From Solimonas sp040391865 (lineage in GTDB: Bacteria; Pseudomonadota; Gammaproteobacteria; Nevskiales; Nevskiaceae): a DNA stretch of 22,315 bases. Of the stretch, positions 7,098 through 14,655 are shown in pieces; the stretch's first letter is position 1, and each line of letters starts with the position of its first letter. Position numbers and translations under genes: made by a program. Location: NCBI GenBank assembly GCA_040391865.1, contig JBEBWZ010000049.1, positions 1 through 22,315 of the forward strand, read 5' to 3'. Under the pieces are notes generated by a model. It was given only the letters and a program-made list of their open reading frames with translations, was not told the origin of the DNA and ran no database searches.

Positions 7098-8029
7098 ATG
7101 CATCTGTTGATATTGCAGCGGTCGAAACCTATCTGCGCGGTCTGCAGAACCGGATCTGCGCCGAGCTGGAGCGGCTCGACGGTAGCGCCCGCTTTCACTG
7201 CGATCCCTGGCAGCGCGATGCGGCCGCCAGCGGCTCGGCCATCTCCGGCGGCGGTGGCGAGACCCGCATCATCGAAAACGGCACCGTGTTCGAGCGCGCC
7301 GGCGTGGCGTTCTCCGATGTGCGTGGCAATGCCTTGCCACCGTCGGCCACCGCCGCGCGACCGGAGCTGGTCGGGCGCGGCTTCCGCGCGATGGGCGTGT
7401 CGCTGGTGATCCATCCGCGCAATCCCTACGTGCCCACCTCACATGCCAACGTGCGTTTCTTCGTCGCCGAAAAGCCGGGTGAAACGCCGGTGTGGTGGTT
7501 CGGTGGCGGATTCGACCTGACGCCGTATTACGGTTTCGAGGAGGATGGGCGCCATTGGCACCAGCAGGCGCAGGCGGCTTGCGCGCCATTCGGCGATGCG
7601 GTGTATCCGCAGCTGAAGGACTGGTGCGATCGCTATTTCTTCCTCAAGCATCGCAACGAGCCGCGCGGCATCGGCGGCCTGTTCTTCGATGACTGGCACA
7701 CCGGTGGCTTCGACCGGAGCTTCGCGCTGATGCAGAGCGTCGGCGATCATTTCCTGCCGGCCTATGTACCGCTGGTCGAGCGACGCAAGGACACCCCGTA
7801 CGGCGAACGCGAGCGCGACTGGCAGCTCTACCGCCGCGGCCGATACGTCGAGTTCAATCTGGTCTGGGATCGCGGCACGCTGTTCGGCCTGCAGTCCGGC
7901 GGCCGCACCGAGTCGATCCTGATGTCGATGCCGCCACAGGTGGCCTGGCGCTACGACCATCACCCCGAGCCCGGCTCGCCCGAGGCGCAGCTCCACGCGC
8001 AGTTCCTGACAGCGCGCAGCTGGATCTGA
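7094..8029 (+). CDS. hemF: Oxygen-dependent coproporphyrinogen III oxidase
   Basis: Cytoplasmic heme biosynthesis enzyme that converts coproporphyrinogen III to protoporphyrinogen IX by two oxidative decarboxylations using O2. The protein has 311 residues, close to the family norm of about 300. Strong signatures are RAGVAFSDVRG, NPYVPTSHANVRFF (conserved His117), WWFGGGFDLTPYYGFEED and RRGRYVEFNLVWDRGT followed by LQSGGRTESILMSMPP. The start ATG overlaps the tsaC stop codon as ATGA (7094-7097), a clear sign of translational coupling. The tsaC/hemF neighbourhood is also found in Pseudomonas. An O2-requiring enzyme implies an aerobic or facultative life; an anaerobic hemN may exist elsewhere but is not seen here. 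A 61-nt gap separates it from oxyR, with no convincing terminator. Confidence 0.97.
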   Translation: MNASVDIAAVETYLRGLQNRICAELERLDGSARFHCDPWQRDAAASGSAISGGGGETRIIENGTVFERAGVAFSDVRGNALPPSATAARPELVGRGFRAMGVSLVIHPRNPYVPTSHANVRFFVAEKPGETPVWWFGGGFDLTPYYGFEEDGRHWHQQAQAACAPFGDAVYPQLKDWCDRYFFLKHRNEPRGIGGLFFDDWHTGGFDRSFALMQSVGDHFLPAYVPLVERRKDTPYGERERDWQLYRRGRYVEFNLVWDRGTLFGLQSGGRTESILMSMPPQVAWRYDHHPEPGSPEAQLHAQFLTARSWI

Positions 8030-8078
8030 AGGCCCGTTCAGGTCAGCCGCAGCGACACTCGCCGCCAGCGGCTTCCGC

Positions 8079-8084
8079 TATGCT
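8079..8084 (+). promoter_or_regulatory. Candidate -10 box of oxyR (possibly leaderless)
   Basis: TATGCT matches four of six bases of the sigma70 -10 consensus. If used, transcription would begin about 7 nt after its last base, at or next to the oxyR ATG at 8091. No Shine-Dalgarno sequence stands between box and ATG. No good -35 box is seen at normal distance; the bases GCGACA (8052-8057) are 21 nt away. A short stem AGCGG-CTT-CCGCT (8067-8079) touches the box. Confidence 0.3.
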
Positions 8085-8090
8085 TGCGGC

Positions 8091-9029
8091 ATGACGCTGA
8101 CCGAGCTGCGCTACCTGGTAAACCTCGACAAGGAACGCCATTTCGGCCGCGCCGCCGAGCGCTCCTTCGTGTCGCAACCGACCTTGTCGGTGGCGCTGAA
8201 AAAGCTGGAAGAAGAACTGGGCGTGCTGCTGTTCGAGCGCAATCGTGGTGAGGCCAAGCCCACGCCGGTGGGCGAGCGCATCATCACCCAGGCGCGGCGG
8301 GTGCTGGCCGAGGCCCGGCTGATCGAGGACCTGGCGCGTGAAGGTGGCGATGAGCTGACCGGCCCGCTGCGCTTCGGTGCGATCTATACCGTCGGGCCCT
8401 ATCTGCTGCCGAACCTGGTGCCGCTGATGCGCGAGCGCACGCCGCAGATGCCGCTGGTGATCGAGGAGAACTTCACCGCCCGGCTGCTGGAGCAGTTGCG
8501 CGACAACGAACTCGATGTCGTGGCGGTGGCCTTGCCGGTCGATCTCAACGGCTTGTCGTCATGGCCGGTGTACGACGAGGATTTCATCGTGCTGGTGCCG
8601 CCGGATCATCACTGGGTCAACGTCAGGCAGATTCCCGCGAAGCAACTCGCCGGCGAACCGCTGCTGTTGTTGGGGCCGGGGCACTGCTTTCGCGAGCAGG
8701 TGATCGAGGCCTGTCCGAAGTGCCTGGACGGCGACGGTGAAGGTCAGCGGCCGCAGACCGGCAGTTCGCTGGAAACGATCCGTCACATGGTGGTCGGCGG
8801 TCTCGGCATCACCGTGTTGCCGCAATCGTCGGCCGACAATCGTCCCGAGGACCGCGCGCGCCTGATCGCAAAACCGTTCGCGGCGCCGGTCCCCAGCCGC
8901 CGCATCGCGCTGGTGTGGCGCAAGACCTTTCCGCGGCGCAAGGCGATTGCTGCCCTGCGCGACGCGATCCTCGATTGCGGCATGAAAGGTGTGCGCTATC
9001 TGCCGCAGGAAACGGGACCGCAGGAATAA
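8091..9029 (+). CDS. oxyR: Hydrogen peroxide-inducible transcription regulator OxyR
   Basis: LysR-family regulator that senses H2O2 through a reversible disulfide and activates peroxide defence genes such as ahpC and katG. The protein has 312 residues. The N-terminal winged helix-turn-helix (about 1-60) reads MTLTELRYLVNLDKERHFGRAAERSFVSQPTLSVALKKLE, with breaks only by domain, and fits OxyR rather than a generic LysR protein. The redox motif is complete: GHCFREQVIEAC, with Cys199 and Cys208 at the same numbering as E. coli OxyR, followed by SSLETIRHMVVGGLGITVLP, also typical of OxyR. The start is at 8091; no Shine-Dalgarno sequence is visible, so the mRNA may be leaderless. It is convergent with the TSUP permease gene (10-nt gap), so the two are unlikely to share an mRNA. 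No ahpC or katG is in the window. Confidence 0.95.
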   Translation: MTLTELRYLVNLDKERHFGRAAERSFVSQPTLSVALKKLEEELGVLLFERNRGEAKPTPVGERIITQARRVLAEARLIEDLAREGGDELTGPLRFGAIYTVGPYLLPNLVPLMRERTPQMPLVIEENFTARLLEQLRDNELDVVAVALPVDLNGLSSWPVYDEDFIVLVPPDHHWVNVRQIPAKQLAGEPLLLLGPGHCFREQVIEACPKCLDGDGEGQRPQTGSSLETIRHMVVGGLGITVLPQSSADNRPEDRARLIAKPFAAPVPSRRIALVWRKTFPRRKAIAALRDAILDCGMKGVRYLPQETGPQE

Positions 9030-9039
9030 AGCCGGCGCT

Positions 9040-9849
9040 TCAGCCCAGCAGCATCCGCAGGCCCACCACCAGCAACAGCAACGCGAAGGCGCGCTTCAGC
9101 AGATGCGGCGGCAGGCGGTGCGCGAGCTTGACGCCCAGCGGTGCGGTCGCAACGCTGGCCAGCGCCATACCCGCAAACGCACCGAGGCTGATGTAGCCGA
9201 TGTGCCAACCGGGCAAGGCCGCGCTACCGAGGCCGGTGAGCATGAAGCCGGCAGCACCGGCCCAGGCGATCGGCACGCCGCAGGCGGCGGAGGTGCCGAC
9301 GGCCTGGTGCATCGACACGCCGCGTCCGGACAGGTACGGCACCGTCAGCGAACCACCGCCGATGCCGATCAGCGACGACAGCGCGCCGATGATGCCGCCG
9401 ACGCCGACCAGCTCTATCGTGCCTGCCTTGACCGCGCCGGCACCTGTTCCTGTGTCCGGTTTCGGACGCAGGCTGGTGTAGAACATCTGCAGCGAGACCG
9501 CCAGGGCGCCGAAGCCGACGATGCGCTTGAGCGCGTTGCCGCTGAGTTGATCGGCGACCCAGGCGCCGAGCAATGCACCGATCGCAAGCCCGGCGGCGAA
9601 GCGCCAGAACACCGGCCACAGCACCCCGCCGCGACGCTGGTGTGCCAGGGTCGACGAGATCGAAGTCATCGCAATCACCGCCAGCGACGTGCCGATCGCG
9701 CTCTGCATATACACCGCATCGCTGAACCCCTGCAGCGGCAATACCAGCGCCAATGCCGGTACCATGATCAGACCGCCGCCGACACCAAACAGGCCGGCCA
9801 GCACGCCCGCAGCGGCGCCGGTTACCAGAAAGATCAGCAGTTGTTCCAC
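9040..9849 (-). CDS. TSUP (TauE/SafE, DUF81) family membrane permease
   Basis: Integral inner-membrane protein of 269 residues, normal for the TSUP family, whose studied members export or import sulfite, sulfoacetate or other sulfur anions; the substrate here cannot be told. It begins (V/M)EQLLIFLVTGAAAGVLAGL and has the two internal-repeat signatures FGVGGGLIMVPALALVLP near the N-terminus and GIGGGSLTVPYLSGRGVSMH in the second half, with about eight hydrophobic segments. The start is a GTG at 9849; upstream codons in the same frame (open to 9984) are Arg-rich and overlap the slt start, so they are unlikely to be coding. The gene is divergent from slt with only 41 bases between and convergent with oxyR. 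Neighbourhood to oxyR is suggestive of sulfur or redox stress, but orientation gives no support for a shared operon. Confidence 0.88.
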   Translation of the reverse strand: MEQLLIFLVTGAAAGVLAGLFGVGGGLIMVPALALVLPLQGFSDAVYMQSAIGTSLAVIAMTSISSTLAHQRRGGVLWPVFWRFAAGLAIGALLGAWVADQLSGNALKRIVGFGALAVSLQMFYTSLRPKPDTGTGAGAVKAGTIELVGVGGIIGALSSLIGIGGGSLTVPYLSGRGVSMHQAVGTSAACGVPIAWAGAAGFMLTGLGSAALPGWHIGYISLGAFAGMALASVATAPLGVKLAHRLPPHLLKRAFALLLLVVGLRMLLG

Positions 9850-9890
9850 GGCTCTGTGAACTAAATGCAAAGGGCAGGCATCGTAACCCA
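9850..9890. promoter_or_regulatory. Short divergent control region between the TSUP gene and slt
   Basis: Only 41 bases separate the two start codons, so both promoters must be here or inside the opposite gene. A poor rightward pair is TTGTTC (9841-9846) and TAAATG (9862-9867), 15 nt apart. Leftward, a minus-strand TTAGTT near 9860-9865 could be a -10 box. Neither is convincing. Confidence 0.25.
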
Positions 9891-11834
9891 ATGATGAATC
9901 GAATCCTTTCCTCCGCCATCGGCGCCGTGTTGTCGTGGTCACTGATCGGTGCTCCGGCCCTGGCCGCGGACGCTGACGAAGCATTGCGCGCGCAATTCAC
10001 GGTGGCGCTGGAACAGGCGCAACGCGGCATGCCGACAGCGACGCCGGATAGCACGGCACTGCGCAGTTACGTGCTGTATCCGTATCTGCAGGCCGAGCGC
10101 CTGAAGGCGCAGCTGAAACCGCTGGTCGACGGTGTGGATGCGCGGATTGCGGCGTTCATCGCCAGCAACACCGTGCCGCCGGCCACACGCGAACTGCGGC
10201 GGCGCTGGCTCAACAGTCTCGCCGAGCGCGGGCTGTGGTCGGATTACCTGCTGCACCATGTGGCCGACGCGCAGGACCCGGGCCTGCAGTGTCATCGCTT
10301 TCAGGCGCGGATCGTCACGGGCGATCTCGCGGGCCTGCAGGATGAACTGGCTGCGTTCTGGGCCGATGCGCCGCAGATGCCGGGCGCCTGCGTGGCACCG
10401 TTCCGCTGGCTGCAGGAGCAGGGCGGACAGACCGCGGAACTGACCGAGCGGCGGGCGCGCAAGGCGCTCGACAGCGGCAACGTGGCGTTGGCGGAAATGC
10501 TGCTGCGACAGCTGCCGGAAGCCAATGCCACACAGCTGCAGCAATGGCTGCGCCTGCTGAAGGATCCGGCGAAGGAACTGCGGGTGATCGCTGCCGAGCC
10601 GGCGACCAGCTTCGAATGGCAGGCTTTACTGGCCGGGTTCTCGCGGCTGGCGCGGCGCGATTCGCCGGCTGCCGCCGAGGTGCTGCGCAGCTTCGATCGC
10701 AAGCGTTTCACCGCTGCGCAGTATCAGGAACTGGCGAGCTGGGTCGGGCTGGGCATGTCCTGGGACCGGCGCCCGGAGGCACTGTACTGGTTCCGCATGC
10801 TGCCGGCGTCGGTGCCGGATGAGCGCGTGCACGAATGGCGGGTGCGCAGTGCCTTGTGGAATGGCGAAACCGCGCTGGCTTCGGAATGGCTGCAGCAACA
10901 GCCGGCGACGCTGGCGGCCGATCCGCGCTGGACGTACTGGCGTGCGCGCAGTCTCGAAAAGCTGGGGCAACGACATCAGTCGCAGGCCCTGTATCGCACA
11001 CTGGCGCAGGACAACGGCTACTACAGCGTGCTGTCGGCCTGGCGACTCGGGGAAAAATATCAGCCCAAAGCCGAGCCGTTGCCGGCGAGTCCGGCAGTGC
11101 AGGCGCAGTTGCTGAGCCGGCCGGAAACGATACGCGCGCGCGAGTTGCACCTGGTGGGGCAGCCGGTCTGGGCCAATGCCGAATGGGCGGCGGTGACCCG
11201 CGATCTCGACGATGCGGCAAAACAGCAGGCCGCACGCCTGGCCGCTCAATGGGGCTGGCATGTACAGGCGGTGGCAACGCTGGGCCAGACCAGCGCGCGC
11301 AATGTCCTTGAGGTGTTGTACCCCGATCCTTACGCCCCGGAAATCCGCCGCGGCGCGGAGCAGGTGCAGTTGCCGCCGGCGTGGATCTACGGCGTGATGC
11401 GGCAGGAGAGTCTGTTCCAGCCGCAGGCGCAGTCTTCGGCCAATGCCTATGGCCTGCTGCAACTGCTGTTGCCGACGGCGCAAGGCGTGGCGCGCCGCTG
11501 GAGCCTGCCGCGACCGACGCGCGAGGAGCTGTTCAAGCCGGACGTGAACATTCCGCTGGGCGCGGCCTACCTGCGGGAGATGACCGATCGTTTCGGCGGA
11601 CAGTTCCTGCTGACGCTGGCGGCCTACAACGCGGGGCCGAATGCGGTGCCGCGCTGGTTGCCGAGCGCGCCGATGGATGCCGATGTGTGGGTCGAGAACG
11701 TGCCGTACAACGAAACCCGCGGTTATCTGCAACGCATCGTCTGGCATATCGCCGCGCGTGGCTGGATGAGCAGCGGCAAGCCGCAGGATCTGTCCGGTTT
11801 GCTGCAGCCGGTGCATCGGCCGGCGGCGCCGTGA
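9891..11834 (+). CDS. slt: Soluble lytic murein transglycosylase (Slt70 type)
   Basis: Periplasmic enzyme that cleaves the MurNAc-GlcNAc bond of peptidoglycan with formation of 1,6-anhydro-MurNAc, used in wall turnover. The protein has 647 residues, the size of E. coli Slt70. A signal peptide is clear (MMNRILSSAIGAVLSWSLIG, then APALA with cleavage before residue 26). A long alpha-superhelical region follows (about 30-460) with many short helices, the U and L domains of the family. The C-terminal catalytic domain starts near residue 485 with AWIYGVMRQESLFQPQAQSS, where Glu506 is the expected general acid. AYGLLQLLLPTAQGVARRW, AAYNAGPNAVPRW and NVPYNETRGYLQRIVWH complete the SLT motifs. Two tandem ATG codons stand at 9891 and 9894. 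Its stop overlaps the cca GTG start (GTGA), implying coupling. Confidence 0.95.
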   Translation: MMNRILSSAIGAVLSWSLIGAPALAADADEALRAQFTVALEQAQRGMPTATPDSTALRSYVLYPYLQAERLKAQLKPLVDGVDARIAAFIASNTVPPATRELRRRWLNSLAERGLWSDYLLHHVADAQDPGLQCHRFQARIVTGDLAGLQDELAAFWADAPQMPGACVAPFRWLQEQGGQTAELTERRARKALDSGNVALAEMLLRQLPEANATQLQQWLRLLKDPAKELRVIAAEPATSFEWQALLAGFSRLARRDSPAAAEVLRSFDRKRFTAAQYQELASWVGLGMSWDRRPEALYWFRMLPASVPDERVHEWRVRSALWNGETALASEWLQQQPATLAADPRWTYWRARSLEKLGQRHQSQALYRTLAQDNGYYSVLSAWRLGEKYQPKAEPLPASPAVQAQLLSRPETIRARELHLVGQPVWANAEWAAVTRDLDDAAKQQAARLAAQWGWHVQAVATLGQTSARNVLEVLYPDPYAPEIRRGAEQVQLPPAWIYGVMRQESLFQPQAQSSANAYGLLQLLLPTAQGVARRWSLPRPTREELFKPDVNIPLGAAYLREMTDRFGGQFLLTLAAYNAGPNAVPRWLPSAPMDADVWVENVPYNETRGYLQRIVWHIAARGWMSSGKPQDLSGLLQPVHRPAAP

Positions 11835-13063
11835 AGCGCTATCTGGTCGGTGGTGCGGTGCGCGATCGCTTGCTCGGCCTGCCGGTGCGCGAGCGCGACT
11901 GGGTCGTGGTCGGCGCCACGCCGGAAGACATGGCGGCGCAGGGCTATCGCGCGGTTGGCAAGGATTTTCCGGTGTTCCTGCACCCGGAAACCAAGGAAGA
12001 GCATGCGCTGGCGCGTACCGAGCGCAAGACCGCGCGCGGTTATCACGGCTTCAGTTTCTATACCGGCCCCGAAGTCACGCTGGAAGACGATCTGATCCGG
12101 CGCGATCTTACGGTCAACGCGATTGCCGAGGACGAACACGGTGCGCTGCTCGATCCACATGGTGGCCGACACGATCTCGATGCGCGGTTGCTGCGTCACG
12201 TCTCCGATGCTTTTGCCGAAGATCCGGTGCGGATCCTGCGCATCGCCCGCTTCCATGCCCGCTTCGCCCCGCTGGGCTTTCGCGTTGCCGATGAAACGAT
12301 GGCGCTGATGCGGCAGATGGTCGCGGAGGGCGAGGTCGATCATCTGGTGCCGGAACGTGTCTGGCAGGAAACGCAGAAAGCGCTGATGGGCGAACGGCCG
12401 TCACCGTTCTTTGAAACCCTGCGTGCCTGCGGTGCACTGGCGCGGATCATGCCGGAGGTCGATGCGCTGTTCGGCGTGCCGCAACGGGCCGAGTACCACC
12501 CGGAGATCGACAGCGGCGTGCACACGCTGATGTGCGTCGACCAGGCGGCACGCGCGCAGGCCCCGCTGGCGGTGCGCTATTCGGCCCTGGTGCACGATCT
12601 TGGCAAGGCACTGACGCCGCCTGCGGAGTGGCCGTCGCACCGCATGCATGAGGTGCGCGGCGTACCGCTGGTGCGGCGTTTCAGTGAGCGGCTGCGGGTG
12701 CCCGCGGCCTGCCGCGATCTGGCGTTGATCCACACCCGCGAGCATCTGCTGGTGCACCGCGTGTTCGAGCTGCGACCACAGACCTTGCTGGAACTGCTGG
12801 AGCGGATGCTCGCCCTGCGTCAGCCGCAACGCTTTGCGGAGCTGCTGCTGGCCTGCGAAGCGGACGCGCACGGGCGTCTCGGTTTTGAGGACAGCGCGTA
12901 TCTGCAGACCGATTACCTGCGCGCCGCGGCGTCCGCGGCGCTGGAAATCGACAACGCGCAGGTGCTGGCGGATGGCCACAGCGGTGCGGCGATCGGCACC
13001 GAACTGAAGCGCCGGCGGATCCAGCGCCTGACGCAGTTCAAGGCCTCACAACAGCAGCAGTAG
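11831..13063 (+). CDS. cca: Multifunctional CCA tRNA nucleotidyltransferase
   Basis: Adds or repairs the 3'-terminal CCA of tRNAs using CTP and ATP. The protein has 410 residues, matching the E. coli-type enzyme with an extra HD phosphohydrolase domain. The class II head domain shows YLVGGAVRDRLLGL (residues 4-17), RERDWVVVG, RRDLTVNAIAED and EDPVRILRIARFHARF. The HD domain is intact (His255-Asp256 in YSALVHDLGKAL, same numbering as E. coli). One oddity stands out: the metal-binding DxD at residues 21-23 is Glu-Arg-Asp (GAG at 11891-11893), an Asp-to-Glu change. The start is a GTG within the slt stop (GTGA overlap, 11831-11834); upstream residues in this frame are antisense-like and not family-like. 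The 3' end overlaps uppP by 18 nt, tail to tail. Confidence 0.95.
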   Translation: MKRYLVGGAVRDRLLGLPVRERDWVVVGATPEDMAAQGYRAVGKDFPVFLHPETKEEHALARTERKTARGYHGFSFYTGPEVTLEDDLIRRDLTVNAIAEDEHGALLDPHGGRHDLDARLLRHVSDAFAEDPVRILRIARFHARFAPLGFRVADETMALMRQMVAEGEVDHLVPERVWQETQKALMGERPSPFFETLRACGALARIMPEVDALFGVPQRAEYHPEIDSGVHTLMCVDQAARAQAPLAVRYSALVHDLGKALTPPAEWPSHRMHEVRGVPLVRRFSERLRVPAACRDLALIHTREHLLVHRVFELRPQTLLELLERMLALRQPQRFAELLLACEADAHGRLGFEDSAYLQTDYLRAAASAALEIDNAQVLADGHSGAAIGTELKRRRIQRLTQFKASQQQQ

Positions 13064-13822
13064 CACCGCGCCCAACGCCAGCCGGTACCACGCGAACGGC
13101 ACGTAGCTGTGTCCGGAAATGAATTTCAGCAGCCATTTCACTGCCATGAAACCGACCGCGGCGGAAACCAGCAGCGCGACGAGCAGCTCGCTCCACGGCT
13201 CGGCAGCACTGGTGCCGTTGCGCAAGGCTTTCAGGAATTCGAAACCGGTGGCGGCGAACATCGTCGGAATGCCGACCAGGAACGCGAACTCGGCGGCGCG
13301 CGCGCGATGGGTCAGGCCGGCGAGCAGGGCCGCGAAGATCGCGGCGGCCGAACGCGAAGTGCCTGGAAACACGCCGGCCAGCACCTGCGCTGCACCGACG
13401 GCCAGGGCGACGGTCCAGGTGATGCGTTCGCTGACGGTCTGTGCGCGCAGCCAGCGTTCGATCGCGAAGATCGCGAAGCCGCCGATGATCAGCGCCCACG
13501 CAACCGGCTGCACCGTATCCGGCAGTTCGGCGCCGGCGAGCTTGGCGCCCAGGCCGAGCACACAGGTGACCAGGAACGCGGCGATGATCTTCAGCAGATG
13601 GTCGCGGACCGCGAGATCGCGGCGCCAGGCGGTCAGCAGTTCGACGATGCGCACGCGGTAGACCAGCGTCACCGCGAGGATCGCGCCGCACTGGATCGCG
13701 ATGTTGAACAGGTCCGAGCGCTGTCCCAGCCAGTGCTGCACGATCAGCAGATGGCCGGTGCTGGAGATCGGCAGGAATTCGGTCAGCCCCTCGATAATGC
13801 CGAGCAGGATGGCGACAAGCAT
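13046..13822 (-). CDS. uppP: Undecaprenyl-diphosphate phosphatase (UppP/BacA)
   Basis: Integral membrane enzyme that dephosphorylates undecaprenyl diphosphate to the carrier lipid used for peptidoglycan and O-antigen synthesis; it can confer bacitracin resistance when abundant. The protein has 258 residues and many hydrophobic helices, close to the family norm of about 270. The first signature EGLTEFLPISSTGH lies at residues 11-24, with Glu11, Glu15 and His24 in the expected spacing. The second, FPGTSRSAAAI at 152-162, has the essential-looking Arg157; the Thr usual near its end is Ala. GIPTMFAATG follows. I start at the ATG at 13822 (MLVAILLGIIEG), since upstream codons (open to 13891) are not family-like. 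The last codons overlap the cca 3' end by 18 nt. It is divergent from the pteridine reductase gene, 68 nt away. Confidence 0.95.
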   Translation of the reverse strand: MLVAILLGIIEGLTEFLPISSTGHLLIVQHWLGQRSDLFNIAIQCGAILAVTLVYRVRIVELLTAWRRDLAVRDHLLKIIAAFLVTCVLGLGAKLAGAELPDTVQPVAWALIIGGFAIFAIERWLRAQTVSERITWTVALAVGAAQVLAGVFPGTSRSAAAIFAALLAGLTHRARAAEFAFLVGIPTMFAATGFEFLKALRNGTSAAEPWSELLVALLVSAAVGFMAVKWLLKFISGHSYVPFAWYRLALGAVLLLLL

Positions 13823-13852
13823 GGGATGGGTGGTCGGATCCACGAGGGTCGT

Positions 13853-13858
13853 TACACT
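13853..13858 (+). promoter_or_regulatory. Candidate -10 box of the pteridine reductase gene
   Basis: TACACT in the context GTTACACTGG, 32 nt before the ATG at 13891. The -35 region 17 nt upstream reads GTGGTC (13830-13835), a weak match. AAAGGA at 13879-13884 is a good ribosome binding site 6 nt before the ATG. The same TACACTG word precedes smg at 3303. Confidence 0.35.
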
Positions 13859-13890
13859 GGGAAAGGGTGCGCAAGGATAAAGGACCGACA

Positions 13891-14628
13891 ATGAATTCGC
13901 CCAAGGTGGTACTGATCACGGGTGCGGCGCGTCGCATCGGCGCCGCCATCGCGCGCGAGCTGCATGCCGCGGGCTGGAATGTGGTGTTGCACGCGCATCG
14001 CTCCTATCACGGCATCGAAACGCTGGCCGAGGAGCTGAACGGCGTGCGTCCGGAATCGGCGCATTGCGATCGCGCGGACCTGCTCGATCCGTTGCATCTG
14101 CAGGCTCTGGCGCGCGAAGCGGCGTCGCGCTGGCAACGTCTGGACGCGCTGGTCAACAACGCCTCGACCTATTACCGCACGCCACTGGGCGAGGTCGAGC
14201 CGCAGCAGATCGACGATCTGGTCGGCACCAATCTGCGTGCGCCCTTGCTGCTGAGCCAGGCCTGCGTGCCGTTGATGGCGCATGGCGGCAGCATCCTCAA
14301 CCTGATCGACGTGCATGCGAGGCGGCCGGTGCCGGGCTATGCGGCGTACACCGCCGCCAAGGCGGGGCTGTGGGCGCTGACCGAGGCGCTGGCGCTGGAA
14401 CTGGCGCCGCGGGTGCGCGTCAACGGCATCGCACCGGGCCACATGATGTGGGCGGAGACGGTCGAGCTGAGCGATGCGGAGAAGCAGGCGGAACTGGCAC
14501 GGGTGCCGCTGGGACGCCTCGGCGGTGCCGAGGAAATCGCCAAGGCGGCACGCTATCTGCTGTCGGACGATGCGGGCTACGTGACCGGTGCGATCCTGCC
14601 GGTGGATGGCGGTTTGCGCCTGCGCTGA
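13891..14628 (+). CDS. Pteridine reductase (PTR1/FolM-like short-chain dehydrogenase)
   Basis: NADPH-dependent short-chain dehydrogenase of 245 residues that most likely reduces pterins or dihydrofolate. The N-terminus has VVLITGAARRIGAAIARELH, the TGxxxRxG form of cofactor loop seen in pteridine reductases, followed by HAHRS, where a basic residue can select NADPH. NNAST is in the usual place. The catalytic Ser of ordinary SDR enzymes is replaced by Asp140 (NLIDVHARRPVPGY), with Tyr153 and Lys157 (YTAAK): the Asp-Tyr-Lys set with 13- and 4-residue spacing, as in Leishmania PTR1 (Asp181, Tyr194, Lys198). The C-terminal end (YVTGAILPVDGGLRLR) is standard. The start at 13891 has a good ribosome binding site 6 nt upstream; the frame is open to 13867. 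The DUF1207 gene follows 27 nt later, probably in the same mRNA. Confidence 0.85.
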   Translation: MNSPKVVLITGAARRIGAAIARELHAAGWNVVLHAHRSYHGIETLAEELNGVRPESAHCDRADLLDPLHLQALAREAASRWQRLDALVNNASTYYRTPLGEVEPQQIDDLVGTNLRAPLLLSQACVPLMAHGGSILNLIDVHARRPVPGYAAYTAAKAGLWALTEALALELAPRVRVNGIAPGHMMWAETVELSDAEKQAELARVPLGRLGGAEEIAKAARYLLSDDAGYVTGAILPVDGGLRLR

Positions 14629-14655
14629 CGGTGGCGGTGTGCGGGGAGTGTGCGT

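Noticed and set aside
8091..9849. oxyR and the TSUP permease gene as a peroxide-sulfur operon
   Set aside because: They are convergent with a 10-nt gap, so they cannot be one transcription unit.
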